Source: Candidatus Aminicenantota bacterium (GTDB taxonomy: Bacteria > Acidobacteriota > Aminicenantia > Aminicenantales > Aminicenantaceae). Taken from it: a stretch of 64,000 nucleotides of DNA. The stretch is taken from NCBI GenBank assembly GCA_030612445.1, contig JAUWNW010000001.1, forward strand, positions 8,001-72,000, in the 5' to 3' direction. Position 1 is the stretch's first letter. Each line of letters starts with the position of its first letter. The notes under the pieces are model-generated. The model did no database searches. It was not told the origin of the DNA and worked only from the letters and a program-made list of their open reading frames with translations. Of the stretch, positions 1-9,488 are shown piece by piece. The position numbers and the translations under genes are program-made.

Positions 1-1
1 G

Positions 2-385
2 GGAGACATGATCGAACTCCACCTTCCCATGCCGGCACGCCGCGTCCTGGCACATGATAAAGTCAAGGCTGATGTCGGCCGGGTTGCAGTGGAGCGGGGC
101 CCGCTAGTTTACTGTGCTGAATGGCCTGACAATCTTGGAAGGGTTCATAACCTTATCCTAAAGGATGACTTTAAGCTTAAAACCGAGTACAGAGTTGACT
201 TGTTGCAGGGTGTAACCCTCATAACGGGTCGGGCTGAAGCTTTAAAGGAAAAGGAAGGGAGAATTATAACCGGGGAACAGAAGCTAGTCCTTATTCCATA
301 TTATGCCTGGGCTCATCGCGGAAAAGGGGAAATGGCTGTCTGGCTGGCCCGGACAGCGGAGAAGGCGGTGGTCCGGAATCCCTAA
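2..385 (+). CDS. C-terminal end of a GH127-type glycoside hydrolase (beta-L-arabinofuranosidase family), truncated by window edge
   Basis: The reading frame is open from the window edge, so the gene begins outside. The visible residues match the C-terminal beta-sandwich of GH127 (formerly DUF1680) proteins: a run like GDMIELHLPM, then GRVAVERGPLVYCAE, and near the end LIPYYAWAHRGKGEMAVWL, which resembles the family's usual IPYYAWANRG-type ending. The catalytic domain lies upstream and is not seen, so substrate cannot be judged; family members remove beta-L-arabinofuranose from plant-type glycans. The TAA stop is followed after one base by the end of a dispersed repeat. Family assignment is fairly sure; specificity is unknown. 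Confidence 0.75.
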   Translation, partial: GDMIELHLPMPARRVLAHDKVKADVGRVAVERGPLVYCAEWPDNLGRVHNLILKDDFKLKTEYRVDLLQGVTLITGRAEALKEKEGRIITGEQKLVLIPYYAWAHRGKGEMAVWLARTAEKAVVRNP

Positions 386-597
386 GTGAATAATTCAGGT
401 GGACCTGAGTTATTCACGAGTCGAGGTTGCCGTAGATGTGAGGCGCAGGGGGTGAAGCTGTGGTATTTCACCGCGAATCCGCTGCAACAAAACAGATGCG
501 GTAAGATCGGCTCGCCTGAAAGGTAAAAAGTGCCGATGATAAAATTAGATGTTATTTTTGTTGAATATGACATCGGCAATTTTTATGAATAATTCAG
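386..597 (+). repeat. Dispersed element copy E1 with a preceding end motif
   Basis: Positions 386-417 form a near-perfect palindrome, GTGAATAATTCAGGT then ACCTGAGTTATTCAC, made of a right-end motif followed head to tail by the left end of a complete copy (403-597, 195 bp). The copy contains a conserved core (GTCGAGGTTGC at 420, GCGAATCCGCTGCAAC at 472) and an inner stem TGCCGATG / CATCGGCA around a 32-nt loop. It ends ATGAATAATTCAG at 585-597. The last bases supply the TGA stop of the convergent serC gene. The core also folds: GGTGAA pairs with TTCACC in this copy. Confidence 0.8.
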
Positions 598-1706
598 CTC
601 AATTCATTATATGCCCATTCGAGCCATTGCGTCACTGCTTCTATGTCTTTCTTGTCAATTGTAGCTCCACACCAGAAGCGGAGGCCAGGAGGAGCATCCC
701 TGTAAGAAGCGCAGTCATAAGCAACCTTTTCATCAGCCAGGAGTTTGACAAGAGTTTGTAGTTTATCTTCAGGAAGGTCGACTTTAAGGCAGACACTGGT
801 ATTGGAACGGATTTCCTTTTTTTCGGCCAGAAAGTCAATCCAGTCGTGTTTGTCAACAAAGTCTTCGAAAACCGCCAGATTGTCATTGCTTCGTTTGATG
901 AGACCGGGTAATCCGCCGACAGATTCAGCCCAAGTCAATGCGGCCAGATAATCTTCATTTGCAATCATGGAGGGAGTGTTTATAGTAGAGCCCTGGAAGA
1001 TTTTTCCCATGATTTTCCCATTTTTTGTCATACGGAAGATTTTTGGCATCGGCCAGGGGGGAGAATAAGTCTCGAGCCTGTGGACCGCGCGTGGAGAAAG
1101 GATCAGAATGCCGTGAGCTGCTTCTCCTCCCAGGACTTTCTGCCAGGAGTATGTGATGACGTCAAGTTTATGATAAGGGATTTCCATGGCAAAAATTGCA
1201 GAAGTTGCATCACAAAGAGTGAGGCCTGTTCTCTCATCAGGGATCCAGTCACCATTGGGCAGCTTGACCCCGCTGGTAGTGCCGTTCCAGACAAATACTA
1301 TATCATTATTAAAGTCTGCTTGGGAAAGGTCGGGCAGTTTGCCATAATCCGCATTAAAGACTCTGGTGTTATCAAGTTTAAGCTGTTTTTGAATATCGGT
1401 AGCCCATCCCTTGCTGAATGATTCCCAGACGAAAACATCCACACCTCGCGGCCCCAGGAGAGACCACATGACCATTTCGAAAGCTCCGGTGTCGGAAGCT
1501 GGGACGATGCCGACCAGATAATCTGGAGGAAGGCCGAGCATTTTTTTTGTCCTGTCTATAGATTCAGCTAATTTCCCTTTTCCCAAGCTGCTTCTGTGAG
1601 AACGGCCCAGAGGGGCATCTTTTAATTCCTCTATAGAGTATCCCGGGTGTTTAGCGCAGGGCCCGGAAGAAAAGCAAGCATTTTTTGGTTTGATAGTTGG
1701 TTTCAT
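594..1706 (-). CDS. serC: Phosphoserine aminotransferase, alphaproteobacterial-type SerC
   Basis: PLP enzyme of serine biosynthesis that transaminates 3-phosphohydroxypyruvate with glutamate. The 370-residue protein matches the TIGR01365-like SerC subgroup almost end to end: [12 protein letters not shown] near the N-terminus, [40 protein letters not shown], and [15 protein letters not shown], in which the lysine binds PLP. A GAGAGGAG ribosome site precedes the ATG, and a good sigma70-type promoter lies just upstream. Its TGA stop lies inside the end motif of repeat E1. serA and serB are not in this window, so the gene stands alone between a repeat and a divergent membrane-protein gene. Confidence 0.95.
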   Translation of the reverse strand: MKPTIKPKNACFSSGPCAKHPGYSIEELKDAPLGRSHRSSLGKGKLAESIDRTKKMLGLPPDYLVGIVPASDTGAFEMVMWSLLGPRGVDVFVWESFSKGWATDIQKQLKLDNTRVFNADYGKLPDLSQADFNNDIVFVWNGTTSGVKLPNGDWIPDERTGLTLCDATSAIFAMEIPYHKLDVITYSWQKVLGGEAAHGILILSPRAVHRLETYSPPWPMPKIFRMTKNGKIMGKIFQGSTINTPSMIANEDYLAALTWAESVGGLPGLIKRSNDNLAVFEDFVDKHDWIDFLAEKKEIRSNTSVCLKVDLPEDKLQTLVKLLADEKVAYDCASYRDAPPGLRFWCGATIDKKDIEAVTQWLEWAYNELS

Positions 1707-1725
1707 AATAATTTCTCCTCTCTTG

Positions 1726-1754
1726 ATTATTAGATAAAGAGGCTCCTATGTCAA
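1726..1754 (-). promoter_or_regulatory. Promoter for serC
   Basis: Read on the minus strand: TTGACA at 1754-1749, a 17-nt spacer, then AATAAT at 1731-1726. The predicted start is about 21 nt before the serC ATG, just enough to include the GAGAGGAG ribosome site. Called by eye. Confidence 0.6.
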
Positions 1755-1864
1755 CCGCCAAGAGTCCGGGGGAAAGCATACTTGATTCTTTTGCTTTTGA
1801 TGTCTCCCTAATTGGATAACATGATTTGACCGCGGCAATAAGCTGTGATATAAAAATCTTCATC

Positions 1865-4800
1865 ATGAAAAGTGTTTTAGGCGGCCGAAATAAAAAATAC
1901 ATGATTTTTTATATTGCGGGGATTTCTATTGCGATGGCTGGATTTATATTGAGTTTTCTTTATGTGCTGAATGAAAGAAATTATGACAGATCGTATAAGA
2001 ATTACCGCCGTATTTTTAGAGCGGAAAGCCGGCTTGTTTATGGTCAGGGAAAGGAGCAGCTGCAGGCCATATCACCGATTCCTCTTGCTCCTTCCCTGAT
2101 GAAAGATTACTCTGAGGTTGAAAGTGCGGTACGTGTAAGCAGGCCTTATCCCGAAACGCTGTTATCAACAAAATCGGGAAGGAAATTTATAGAAAGGCAG
2201 GGGATATGGGCAGACAATTCCCTTTTTACAGTTTTTTCATTTTCCTTTATTAGAGGCGGTTCTAAAAACGCCCTAACGCAGCCCCTTTCCATAGTCCTGA
2301 CTGAAAAGCTTGCTAAAAAATATTTCTCTGATGAAGACCCAATCGGCAAGAAAATAAGGATCAATAACCACTTTAATTATAAAGTAACCGGGGTCATAAA
2401 GGATATCCCTGTGAATTCGCACCTTGATTTCAGCTTTGTTGTGTCATCGGATTTTTCAGGCACTTTGGTCGGAGGATGGGATTCCAGTCTGATTTTTACC
2501 TATGTTCTCCTTAACAGGAAGGGCCAAACACGGGAATTGAGCAGAAGCCTACGCGAAATTCTCAAAGAAAATGGGGTTGTGACTGATAAAGAGATATATC
2601 TAAAACCATTATCAAAAATTTACCTCGGGCCTGATATATTCTTTGAATTTGGGCATAAGGGGAATCGGAAGATCGTTAATTTGTGTTTCTGGGTTGCTTT
2701 TTTGATTCTTTTAACAGTCTCAATGGTTTTTACAGACGCGGCAGCACCTGAAGAAGGGAGTAATAATAGTTCTGATATTCAGGCAAAGATAAAGGCTGTA
2801 TTGCCAGGCACATTTTTAAAAATGTTGTTCTGTGGAATTCTCGCCGTTATTCTGTGCTTTGGTTTTTTGCCTGCCTTTGAACGCTTGGTCAATCGGACTC
2901 TGACGGTCAGTTTTTTTGGGTTTTTGCTTGCCCTGGTCTTATCTGTAATAATAACCAGCGTTCTTTCTACTTTATCTGCTGTGTTTTTCAGAATAGAAAA
3001 AAGCGGAATAGGAAAGATATTCACTATACTACAGTTGTTCTTTTTTTTAATTTTGTTTATAGCTTTTCTTAAAATAAACAATAAGGGTGCGCATTTAAAA
3101 AATGAAGATCAGGGAATAGACAAAGACAATATTGTTGCCCTGGATTTTTCCCGCCTGGGGAAGGAAAATCTGGGCAAATGTATGGCTCTAAAAAATGAAT
3201 TATTAAAAAACCCCAATATTCTGGAAGCCGGCTTTTCCCTACACTTTCCTTTAGGGACGCTCGGCACTTCTGCAGTGGCAGTGGAAGGAGCCGGGCCGGG
3301 AAGGGAAGTTATGGCGAATATCAATTTTGTCAATGCTGATTTTTGCGATACATACGGGTTGGAACTGACTGGAGAAAGCCGAGATCTATCCTCTCAGACT
3401 GAAATATCCCCTGGTGAATGGGCCTGTTTTATCAATGAAACAGCGGCTGAAGAATTTAAGGAGAATAACAGGGGGCTCAGTAATAGCCGAATTATCGGGA
3501 AGCGCCTTGTTTTTAGTGATAGAAATAAGCCAATAATTAGCGGAGTTGTAAGGGATTTTCCTTTTTCATTTTCTCTGGATAAGGTAAAGCCTCTGGTGAT
3601 TGTTTATCAAATAGGAAATGAGTTTATCTATCCAAAATTATCCCTCAGACTTTATTCCGGAGATATAGTCAATACTCTGGATTTTATTCATAATAAATTT
3701 AAAGTTCTTTTCCCTGAAGATGTATTTGAATACAGGTCTTTTGATAAGTATTACAGTAATATATTTCAAGATGATGTTGTTTTAAAAAATATGTTGGGAT
3801 TTTTCTCTGCTCTTGCATTTTTCATTTTTATCATGGGCCTGTTAAGCAGAAGAGCTCGGTTTTTTGTTTTGGGAGAACAGAAAAAAAACAGATTTTTGGG
3901 GAGGAATAATCTCCTCTTTTTTGGTTTTATAAAATGGCTTGTGGCCTATCTTTATATCCTGCTGTTTATTGAACCGTATTTGTTCTACTACGGATTCGGA
4001 AAGATGATGGAGCTGCCGCTCTATTCTACCGGATGGCGATTCTTTAAGCAGTCAATAGCGCATCCGGGCGGATTGACAGAATTCTTAGCAGGATTTTTAT
4101 CACAGTTCTTCTATATAAACTTGGTGGGAGCATTTGTCATTACTGCTGTAGCTTGGGGGCTGAGTAAAGTATCGGCTGGGCTGATAGCTTTGGCAGGCGG
4201 AAAAAGCAGCTACGGGATGCTGGGCTATATCCCAGCTCTGTTATTTATAATGAGTTATAATTATTATGACCATACTTTATTATTAGGCCTTGCTTTGTTG
4301 ACAGCGCTCTTTTTCTCTGTTTTATATATCAAATCCAGGATCAAGCCTGTTTCAGCCAGGATATTGTGGTTCGGTATCTTGTTTATCGTGCTCTATTTTA
4401 TCGCCGGCGGAGCATCTTTGCTTTTTGCGATGCTGGCAGTTATTAATGAGTGTTTTTCCCGCCGGGAGTACACGGCTGCAGCACTTCTGTTTGCGACTGC
4501 TGCCATAGCCCCTTACCTTGCCGGAACTTTGATCTTTGACTTACATTCTTCTGCCATCTTTTTATCTTTAACTCCATTTTTTTCCGCGTGGGCAAATATG
4601 GATAGTGCTTTAATTTTGCAGAATATGTTTCTTTTTGTGCCTGGACTTATAATATTTCTTCTTTTGTTTTCCTCAAAAAAAGCCGGTTCTTCTTCCCAGG
4701 AAAAGCTCTTGGCTAAAATCTTTCCTTATGCAGTTTTGTTGGTATTGTTTATTATTGGCAATGTAATAACTTTTAATATAAACAAGAAAACATTGAATAA

Positions 4801-5704
4801 GTTGATGTATTTTTCTCACATCAACAAATGGGAGCAGGTGCTTGACCAGGCCCAAAAGCTGCCATCTGGCACTTATAATCTTTACTGTAATTACCAGATA
4901 AACCGGGCTCTCTATCATAGCGGCCGCTTGGGAGAAGAGATGTTTTTATTTCCCCAGCATATGGATGCTTTTGCGCTGATCCCGTTTGAGACAGAACGCT
5001 TTCTTATGAGGGATGCAGCTGTGATAGATATATCTTTAGAGCTGGGCTCCTTGAATATCGCAGAATATTTAAGCCTTGAGCTTTTGGAAGTAGCAGGAAA
5101 CAGCCCCTTCTTTCTCCAGGACCTTGCCCTGGTTAATATGGCAAAGAAACAAACAGATACAGCTAGGGTTTTTCTCAATGCTTTATGCAAGGACTTGATC
5201 TTCCGGAAAAAAGCAATAAGCCTTCTGAGCCGGTTGGATAAAGATCCCAACCTGGAGGGTGATCGCCGGGTGCAGTATCTGCAGCATGTAATGCTGGAGA
5301 AGGATGTTGCTAATATTGAGGTGGAATCCCTGTTGCTGAAATTGCTGGAGAAAAACCGGTATAACCGAATGGCTTTTGAGTATCTTATGGCCTATTACCT
5401 GATGGAGCGCAGAGTGGATAAAGTCGCCGAAAATTTTGCCCGCTTGGATGAACTTGGTTACAAAGAAATACCCCGGAATTATGAAGAGGCCATCCTGCTG
5501 CATTCCCTGGATACAGGCGGCACTATAAAATTGTTTGGCAAAAAGCTGCGGCCGGAGACTTTGGAAAAATTTCATGCTTTCTCGGAAATTATGTCCTCTT
5601 CCGCAGAAATCAGCCGGCAGGCAGCTTCCAGGGAATTGATGCAAAAATTTGGCAGTACCTACTTTTTTTATTATTCATTTGATCGTTCTGGAGTGGCAAA
5701 ATGA
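1865..5704 (+). CDS. Fusion membrane protein: FtsX/MacB-type ABC permease joined to a DUF6057-like membrane protein
   Basis: About 1279 residues from the ATG at 1865; an in-frame TTG at 1826 would add 13, but the ATG gives the usual permease N-terminus. Residues 8-30 are a membrane helix. Residues 35-240 form a MacB-type periplasmic core (NYDRSYKNYRRIFRAES, then SIVLTEKLAKKYF and DPIGKKI). Three helices follow at about 270-370, another at 384-402, a second periplasmic core at 405-640, and one helix at 641-661. The last FtsX helices are missing. From about 688 the protein becomes a polytopic protein resembling Bacteroidetes DUF6057, including HPGGLTEFLAGFLSQFF near 732. A soluble TPR-like C-terminus starts near 973. 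No ABC ATPase gene is nearby. The stop overlaps the next start as ATGA. Permease identity is fairly sure; the DUF6057 match is from memory. Function unknown. Confidence 0.75.
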   Translation: MKSVLGGRNKKYMIFYIAGISIAMAGFILSFLYVLNERNYDRSYKNYRRIFRAESRLVYGQGKEQLQAISPIPLAPSLMKDYSEVESAVRVSRPYPETLLSTKSGRKFIERQGIWADNSLFTVFSFSFIRGGSKNALTQPLSIVLTEKLAKKYFSDEDPIGKKIRINNHFNYKVTGVIKDIPVNSHLDFSFVVSSDFSGTLVGGWDSSLIFTYVLLNRKGQTRELSRSLREILKENGVVTDKEIYLKPLSKIYLGPDIFFEFGHKGNRKIVNLCFWVAFLILLTVSMVFTDAAAPEEGSNNSSDIQAKIKAVLPGTFLKMLFCGILAVILCFGFLPAFERLVNRTLTVSFFGFLLALVLSVIITSVLSTLSAVFFRIEKSGIGKIFTILQLFFFLILFIAFLKINNKGAHLKNEDQGIDKDNIVALDFSRLGKENLGKCMALKNELLKNPNILEAGFSLHFPLGTLGTSAVAVEGAGPGREVMANINFVNADFCDTYGLELTGESRDLSSQTEISPGEWACFINETAAEEFKENNRGLSNSRIIGKRLVFSDRNKPIISGVVRDFPFSFSLDKVKPLVIVYQIGNEFIYPKLSLRLYSGDIVNTLDFIHNKFKVLFPEDVFEYRSFDKYYSNIFQDDVVLKNMLGFFSALAFFIFIMGLLSRRARFFVLGEQKKNRFLGRNNLLFFGFIKWLVAYLYILLFIEPYLFYYGFGKMMELPLYSTGWRFFKQSIAHPGGLTEFLAGFLSQFFYINLVGAFVITAVAWGLSKVSAGLIALAGGKSSYGMLGYIPALLFIMSYNYYDHTLLLGLALLTALFFSVLYIKSRIKPVSARILWFGILFIVLYFIAGGASLLFAMLAVINECFSRREYTAAALLFATAAIAPYLAGTLIFDLHSSAIFLSLTPFFSAWANMDSALILQNMFLFVPGLIIFLLLFSSKKAGSSSQEKLLAKIFPYAVLLVLFIIGNVITFNINKKTLNKLMYFSHINKWEQVLDQAQKLPSGTYNLYCNYQINRALYHSGRLGEEMFLFPQHMDAFALIPFETERFLMRDAAVIDISLELGSLNIAEYLSLELLEVAGNSPFFLQDLALVNMAKKQTDTARVFLNALCKDLIFRKKAISLLSRLDKDPNLEGDRRVQYLQHVMLEKDVANIEVESLLLKLLEKNRYNRMAFEYLMAYYLMERRVDKVAENFARLDELGYKEIPRNYEEAILLHSLDTGGTIKLFGKKLRPETLEKFHAFSEIMSSSAEISRQAASRELMQKFGSTYFFYYSFDRSGVAK

Positions 5705-7245
5705 AGGGTAGCTCTTCTCTGATCAGATCAGCCGGAAAAATATTATTTTTAATAATTATTTTAGTTCTAATTGCTTATTGCCGGGCAGAGCCGGACATTG
5801 AACATTCCCTTGAAACATCCAGGGTTCCCCGGATCAGGCCGGATTATTCCGGCACAGTTATCCCAGTTAATATTGCCCCTTTAAATTTTGCTGTTGAGGA
5901 ACAGGGGCAGAAATTTTTTGTCCGTATCAGGTCTGTTGAGGGAAAAAATATTGATATCACCAGTAAATCTTCCTCCATTATTATTCCAGTTAGAAAGTGG
6001 CGGAGATTACTGGATCTCAATCGAGGCAACAGGTTGTTTTTTGATATATATGTGCTTGAGGAAAATGGCAGCTGGAAGCAGTTTCGGAGCATAATGAATC
6101 AAATTGCTGCAGAAGATATTGATAGTAATATTGCCTACCGGAAGATGAAACCGATCTATTATTATTGGAAAAGTATCGGCATCTATCAGCGCAACCTGGA
6201 AAATTATGACGAATCTGTCATTCTCCATGGCAGATCTTTCAGTAATGGGTGTGTAAACTGCCATACTTTTAATAATAATGATCCGGGAAGGATGTTTATC
6301 GGGGTCCGCAGTATGGAATACGGCAGCGCTACCCTTTTGGCAGAAAAAGGTAAAGTCAGCAAGATCGGCGCAAAATGGGGATACACTTCCTGGCATCCCA
6401 GTGGACGAAATGCGATCTATCCGGTCATGAGCGTACGTCAGTTCTTTCATGCAGCGGGCATGGAGATTCGGGATGTTATCGATCTGGATTCGGTCATGCT
6501 GTACTATGATGTCGGGGAGGAAGAAGTCAAGACCGATGAAGGATTTTCCGATAAAGAACGTTTGGAAACATATCCCACCTGGACGCCGGACGGCCGTTAT
6601 CTTTATTTTTGCAGCGCTGCTATTCCCTGGACAGACCGCACCAAAGTGCCTCCAAAAGATTATGACAAGGTCAAATATGATCTCAGGCGTATCACTTATG
6701 ATGTTGCCACAGATGTGTGGGGGGAGCAGGAAACGGTTCTTTCCTCTGAAGAGACCGGCCTGAGTATTTTAGAGCCGCGTATTTCCCCGAATGGACACTT
6801 TTTATTGTTTTGTATGTCTAAATACGGGTGTTTCCCTGTATTTCAACCCAGCAGCGACCTCTACATGATGGACCTTAATACCGGAGAGTACCGAAAGCTT
6901 GGGATCAACAGTCAGTTTTCCGAGTCATGGCACTCCTGGTCCAGTAATAACCGCTGGATAGTTTTCAGCAGTAAGCGCCGTGGAGGTCTTTTTACCCGTT
7001 CGTATATAAGCCATGTAGCTGAAGATGGAACAGTCTATAAACCGTTTATCCTTCCCCAGAAAGACCCTTTGTTTTACGACTCCTATCTCGAGACATTTAG
7101 TGTGCCGGAGTTGATAACAGGACCGGTTACAGTCAGCAGCCGGGCCCTCGCACGGGCAGTCCGGTCGCCTGATAAGATTGTAGTGGATACATTCAGCGGA
7201 GCTACTCCGAAAGCTCAGAAAAAAGGAGTCCCTGTGCGGGAGTGA
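5701..7245 (+). CDS. TolB-like PD40 beta-propeller protein with a CxxCH motif
   Basis: 514 residues, translationally coupled (ATGA) to the fusion protein upstream. A hydrophobic N-terminal export segment ends IAYC, a poor lipobox, so anchoring is uncertain. Residues 48-63 (DYSGTVIPVNIAPLNF) and 151-188 (YYYWKSIGIYQRNLENYDES, then CVNCH at 184-188) resemble a Bacteroidetes family often labelled TolB-like or cytochrome c biogenesis. CVNCH is a potential covalent haem c site. PD40 repeats follow (WHPSGRNAIYPV, YPTWTPDGRYLYFCS, EPRISPNGHFLLFC, WSSNNRWIVFSS). A periplasmic or surface location is likely. The adjacency to a DUF6057-like domain suggests one functional unit, but the role is unknown. 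The 3' end overlaps the convergent chorismatase gene by 31 nt. Confidence 0.75.
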   Translation: MKGSSSLIRSAGKILFLIIILVLIAYCRAEPDIEHSLETSRVPRIRPDYSGTVIPVNIAPLNFAVEEQGQKFFVRIRSVEGKNIDITSKSSSIIIPVRKWRRLLDLNRGNRLFFDIYVLEENGSWKQFRSIMNQIAAEDIDSNIAYRKMKPIYYYWKSIGIYQRNLENYDESVILHGRSFSNGCVNCHTFNNNDPGRMFIGVRSMEYGSATLLAEKGKVSKIGAKWGYTSWHPSGRNAIYPVMSVRQFFHAAGMEIRDVIDLDSVMLYYDVGEEEVKTDEGFSDKERLETYPTWTPDGRYLYFCSAAIPWTDRTKVPPKDYDKVKYDLRRITYDVATDVWGEQETVLSSEETGLSILEPRISPNGHFLLFCMSKYGCFPVFQPSSDLYMMDLNTGEYRKLGINSQFSESWHSWSSNNRWIVFSSKRRGGLFTRSYISHVAEDGTVYKPFILPQKDPLFYDSYLETFSVPELITGPVTVSSRALARAVRSPDKIVVDTFSGATPKAQKKGVPVRE

Positions 7246-8432
7246 CTATGCGAAAGTGTAAAATAAAGAACACCTTCAATCTCGACCAAAAGGTCCTTAC
7301 GGCAGATATCTGAAACCAAGTAAAGGGAAGGGACTTCTCCCAGATAAGCCCGGCAAGTCTCTTTAACATCGGGAATGTCGGCTTCATTCTTGACATATAC
7401 TCTGATATAAGATGGCTTACTTCCGGTTTTTATGTTTATTCCATGAGCTTTCAGATTGTCTGCCGAGATCAACCTGGAGATGTTTTCAAGAGTGGTCTGG
7501 GTTTGTTCCCGGGCATTCTTCCCGGCATCCGTTTTTTGTCCGAGAATGGCAGCTGTTCCGGAGATATAGACCTGCCCTGAGTCCTGAGCAGTTAAAGCTT
7601 TTGCTCTTTCAAATTTTGGCGAGCCCTTTTTTTTACTATCTTCAAATGCTTTTCCTATAAGTGCCTTCTGGGAATATTTATGGGCGTCCACCTGCCTGGG
7701 ATTTGATATAGAAAGGATCCGGTTTGATATACAGGGGGAGGCGGCTGTGAAATCGATGACAATGCCGCCGGTATTTGTGCCGATGCCGGTAGCTGCCGGA
7801 TATCCGTTGGGAAAATCAACAGTGCTGTAATATAATGTTCTGATGTCGTTAAAAAGCTGGTAGTTCTGCATTTTACCTTCCTTGCTGGCCGTGAAGCCTG
7901 TTATATCTTCAATGTAGTTCCACTGGCGTACGATATCAGAAAAAGAAAGGCTTTCTTTTTTTAGTACTCTCCTTAAGAGTTCAAAAGCTTTTTTTGATTT
8001 GTCCGCAGGTGCTGTTGTATCTTTTCCTGCGGTCAGCCCTGCTCCATATACTTCTTTATAATCGGGATAATCGACTACTGTATAGGGTAGTTTTTCGATT
8101 TTTTTGTGTTCAATGTTTGTGTTTTTGGACTCAGGGGAGAGGAGTAAAATTTCTGTGGAAACAAACTTTTTGTTTTCCGGGGGCTGGCCGATAAAGCTTG
8201 TAGGAGGCAGGCTTGGCGAATAGAAATTGTTTAGAATGGAGGTAAGCTCCTCTTTTTGCTTATGATAATCCCCATTATCTCTGGCTTTAATAAATATATT
8301 CTGTTTGAGGATATTTTTTAAATTATTTCCCGAGGCTTTTACAATATTATTCAGGGTGGAAAGGCAGTCAGATAGCTGGGCAGCTGGAGTTGAGCCGTTT
8401 TTTGCAGTTATTCCCAAACACTGTTTTTTCAC
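7215..8432 (-). CDS. Chorismatase of the FkbO/Hyg5 family (YjgF/RidA-like fold), Hyg5-type active site
   Basis: Matches FkbO/Hyg5 chorismatases, which cleave pyruvate from chorismate. Recognisable blocks are RQWNYIEDITGF, YPAATGIGTNTGGI, VYISGTAAILGQKT and DICRKDLLVEIEG. The glutamate of VEIE (about E384 here) is the expected catalytic acid. The residues that separate subtypes are Gly in SGTAA (about G292) and Cys in DICR (about C377), as remembered for Hyg5, which makes 3-hydroxybenzoate; FkbO has alanines at the aligned positions. The N-terminal ~100 residues look like a further YjgF-type domain. The start is uncertain: GTG at 8432 avoids overlap with the upstream aldolase, while ATGs at 8510 or 8564 would overlap it by 41 or 95 nt. 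Co-directional with the aldolase and downstream of the whole shikimate operon. Confidence 0.8.
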   Translation of the reverse strand: MKKQCLGITAKNGSTPAAQLSDCLSTLNNIVKASGNNLKNILKQNIFIKARDNGDYHKQKEELTSILNNFYSPSLPPTSFIGQPPENKKFVSTEILLLSPESKNTNIEHKKIEKLPYTVVDYPDYKEVYGAGLTAGKDTTAPADKSKKAFELLRRVLKKESLSFSDIVRQWNYIEDITGFTASKEGKMQNYQLFNDIRTLYYSTVDFPNGYPAATGIGTNTGGIVIDFTAASPCISNRILSISNPRQVDAHKYSQKALIGKAFEDSKKKGSPKFERAKALTAQDSGQVYISGTAAILGQKTDAGKNAREQTQTTLENISRLISADNLKAHGINIKTGSKPSYIRVYVKNEADIPDVKETCRAYLGEVPSLYLVSDICRKDLLVEIEGVLYFTLSHSHSRTGTPFF

Positions 8433-8469
8433 TTTTTCTAGGCCATTTGATTCTTCCCACTTGCATTTT

Positions 8470-9414
8470 TTATCCGGCTTTTTCCCGAATATTATCAAAG
8501 AAGCGGGCATAATTGTCTTTCTCTTTTGTCTTCCGCACTGCAATGGCTGGGCGGGGGTGCTCATTTAAAAGGGCGGTGATCATATAGGGAATGATATACC
8601 CCCATTCCTTTTCTTTTCGCAGAGGCACAAAATAATCTTCGATCACTTTAAGAACAGGCATAAGGTCATATCCGGAGTTTTTGAAATAACCGAGGAGCAG
8701 TTCCAGGCAGCAGTTTCCGCAGCCGCGGCCGATTCCGGTAAGCGTCCCGTCAAAAAAAGTAGCGCCATTTCTAAACCCGGTTATAGTATTGCAGAAAGCC
8801 ATCTGCAGGTTGTTATGACAGTGTATCCCGATATTTTTTCCCGGAAGGTGCTTTTTAAATAGCACAGTCAGATGTTTGACCTGCTGGTCATAAAGAGCGC
8901 CGAAACTGTCTACGATATACACGGTGCCTACCGGGCTGGCAGCAAGTTTTTTCAGGCATGGTATCAGGGTAGAGTCTGTTTCTTTGGAAATTGCCATGAT
9001 ATTTGCAGTAGTCTCGTATCCCAGGCTGTGGGCTTTATTGACCATATTTAAGGCCAGGTCGATGTCTTTTACATAAGTTGCTGTGCGGATCATATCGAAA
9101 GGGCTTTTATCCGCTGGGAAAAACTGCTGTTCTTTGACTCGGTGGGCATCTACCATAAAACTCAATTTTAGGTCAGATTCAATCCCGTCAATGATTTCTC
9201 TTGCCTTTTCGTCATCACAGTATTTCCAGACTCCATATTCAGATGGAGGACACATCTCCTTACTGCTGCGGTATCCCATTTCCATATACTCGATTTTGCT
9301 TTTAGATAGAGCTTTGTATACTGCTCGGACCAGGTCATCGCTGAAGCGATGGTCATTGATCAAGCCGCCGTCCCGAATTGAACAATCAAGGACCTTAATT
9401 TTGTCTTTATTCAT
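8470..9414 (-). CDS. DRE-TIM metallolyase (HMGL/4-hydroxy-2-oxovalerate aldolase-like)
   Basis: 314-residue TIM-barrel protein. The N-terminal VLDCSIRDGG is the DRE-TIM signature whose Asp binds the metal, and IGIHCHNNLQMA supplies the His-x-His ligands. TGIGRGCGNCCLELLLGY is the conserved glycine-rich end of the barrel. Relatives condense or cleave carbon-carbon bonds using pyruvate or acetyl-CoA enolates; similar single-domain proteins also occur in polysaccharide clusters, so the substrate cannot be named. It has its own good promoter 68 nt upstream and is followed by a chorismatase gene. That pairing suggests, by inference only, that it could use the pyruvate or the hydroxybenzoate released from chorismate. 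Confidence 0.75.
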   Translation of the reverse strand: MNKDKIKVLDCSIRDGGLINDHRFSDDLVRAVYKALSKSKIEYMEMGYRSSKEMCPPSEYGVWKYCDDEKAREIIDGIESDLKLSFMVDAHRVKEQQFFPADKSPFDMIRTATYVKDIDLALNMVNKAHSLGYETTANIMAISKETDSTLIPCLKKLAASPVGTVYIVDSFGALYDQQVKHLTVLFKKHLPGKNIGIHCHNNLQMAFCNTITGFRNGATFFDGTLTGIGRGCGNCCLELLLGYFKNSGYDLMPVLKVIEDYFVPLRKEKEWGYIIPYMITALLNEHPRPAIAVRKTKEKDNYARFFDNIREKAG

Positions 9415-9488
9415 AGTATTGCCTTACATTAAATCGATAGAGATTTTTTTTAACCGACTTTTTATTATTTATTCAAATATTACCTTTC

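Noticed and set aside
403-597. Integron attC site
   Set aside because: Placement after genes and a variable hairpin are suggestive, but the ends lack the RYYYAAC/GTTRRRY core pair and no integrase is present.
5183-5644. Long antisense frame within the DUF6057-like gene
   Set aside because: It is a shadow of the sense gene, with no recognisable domain and no ribosome site.
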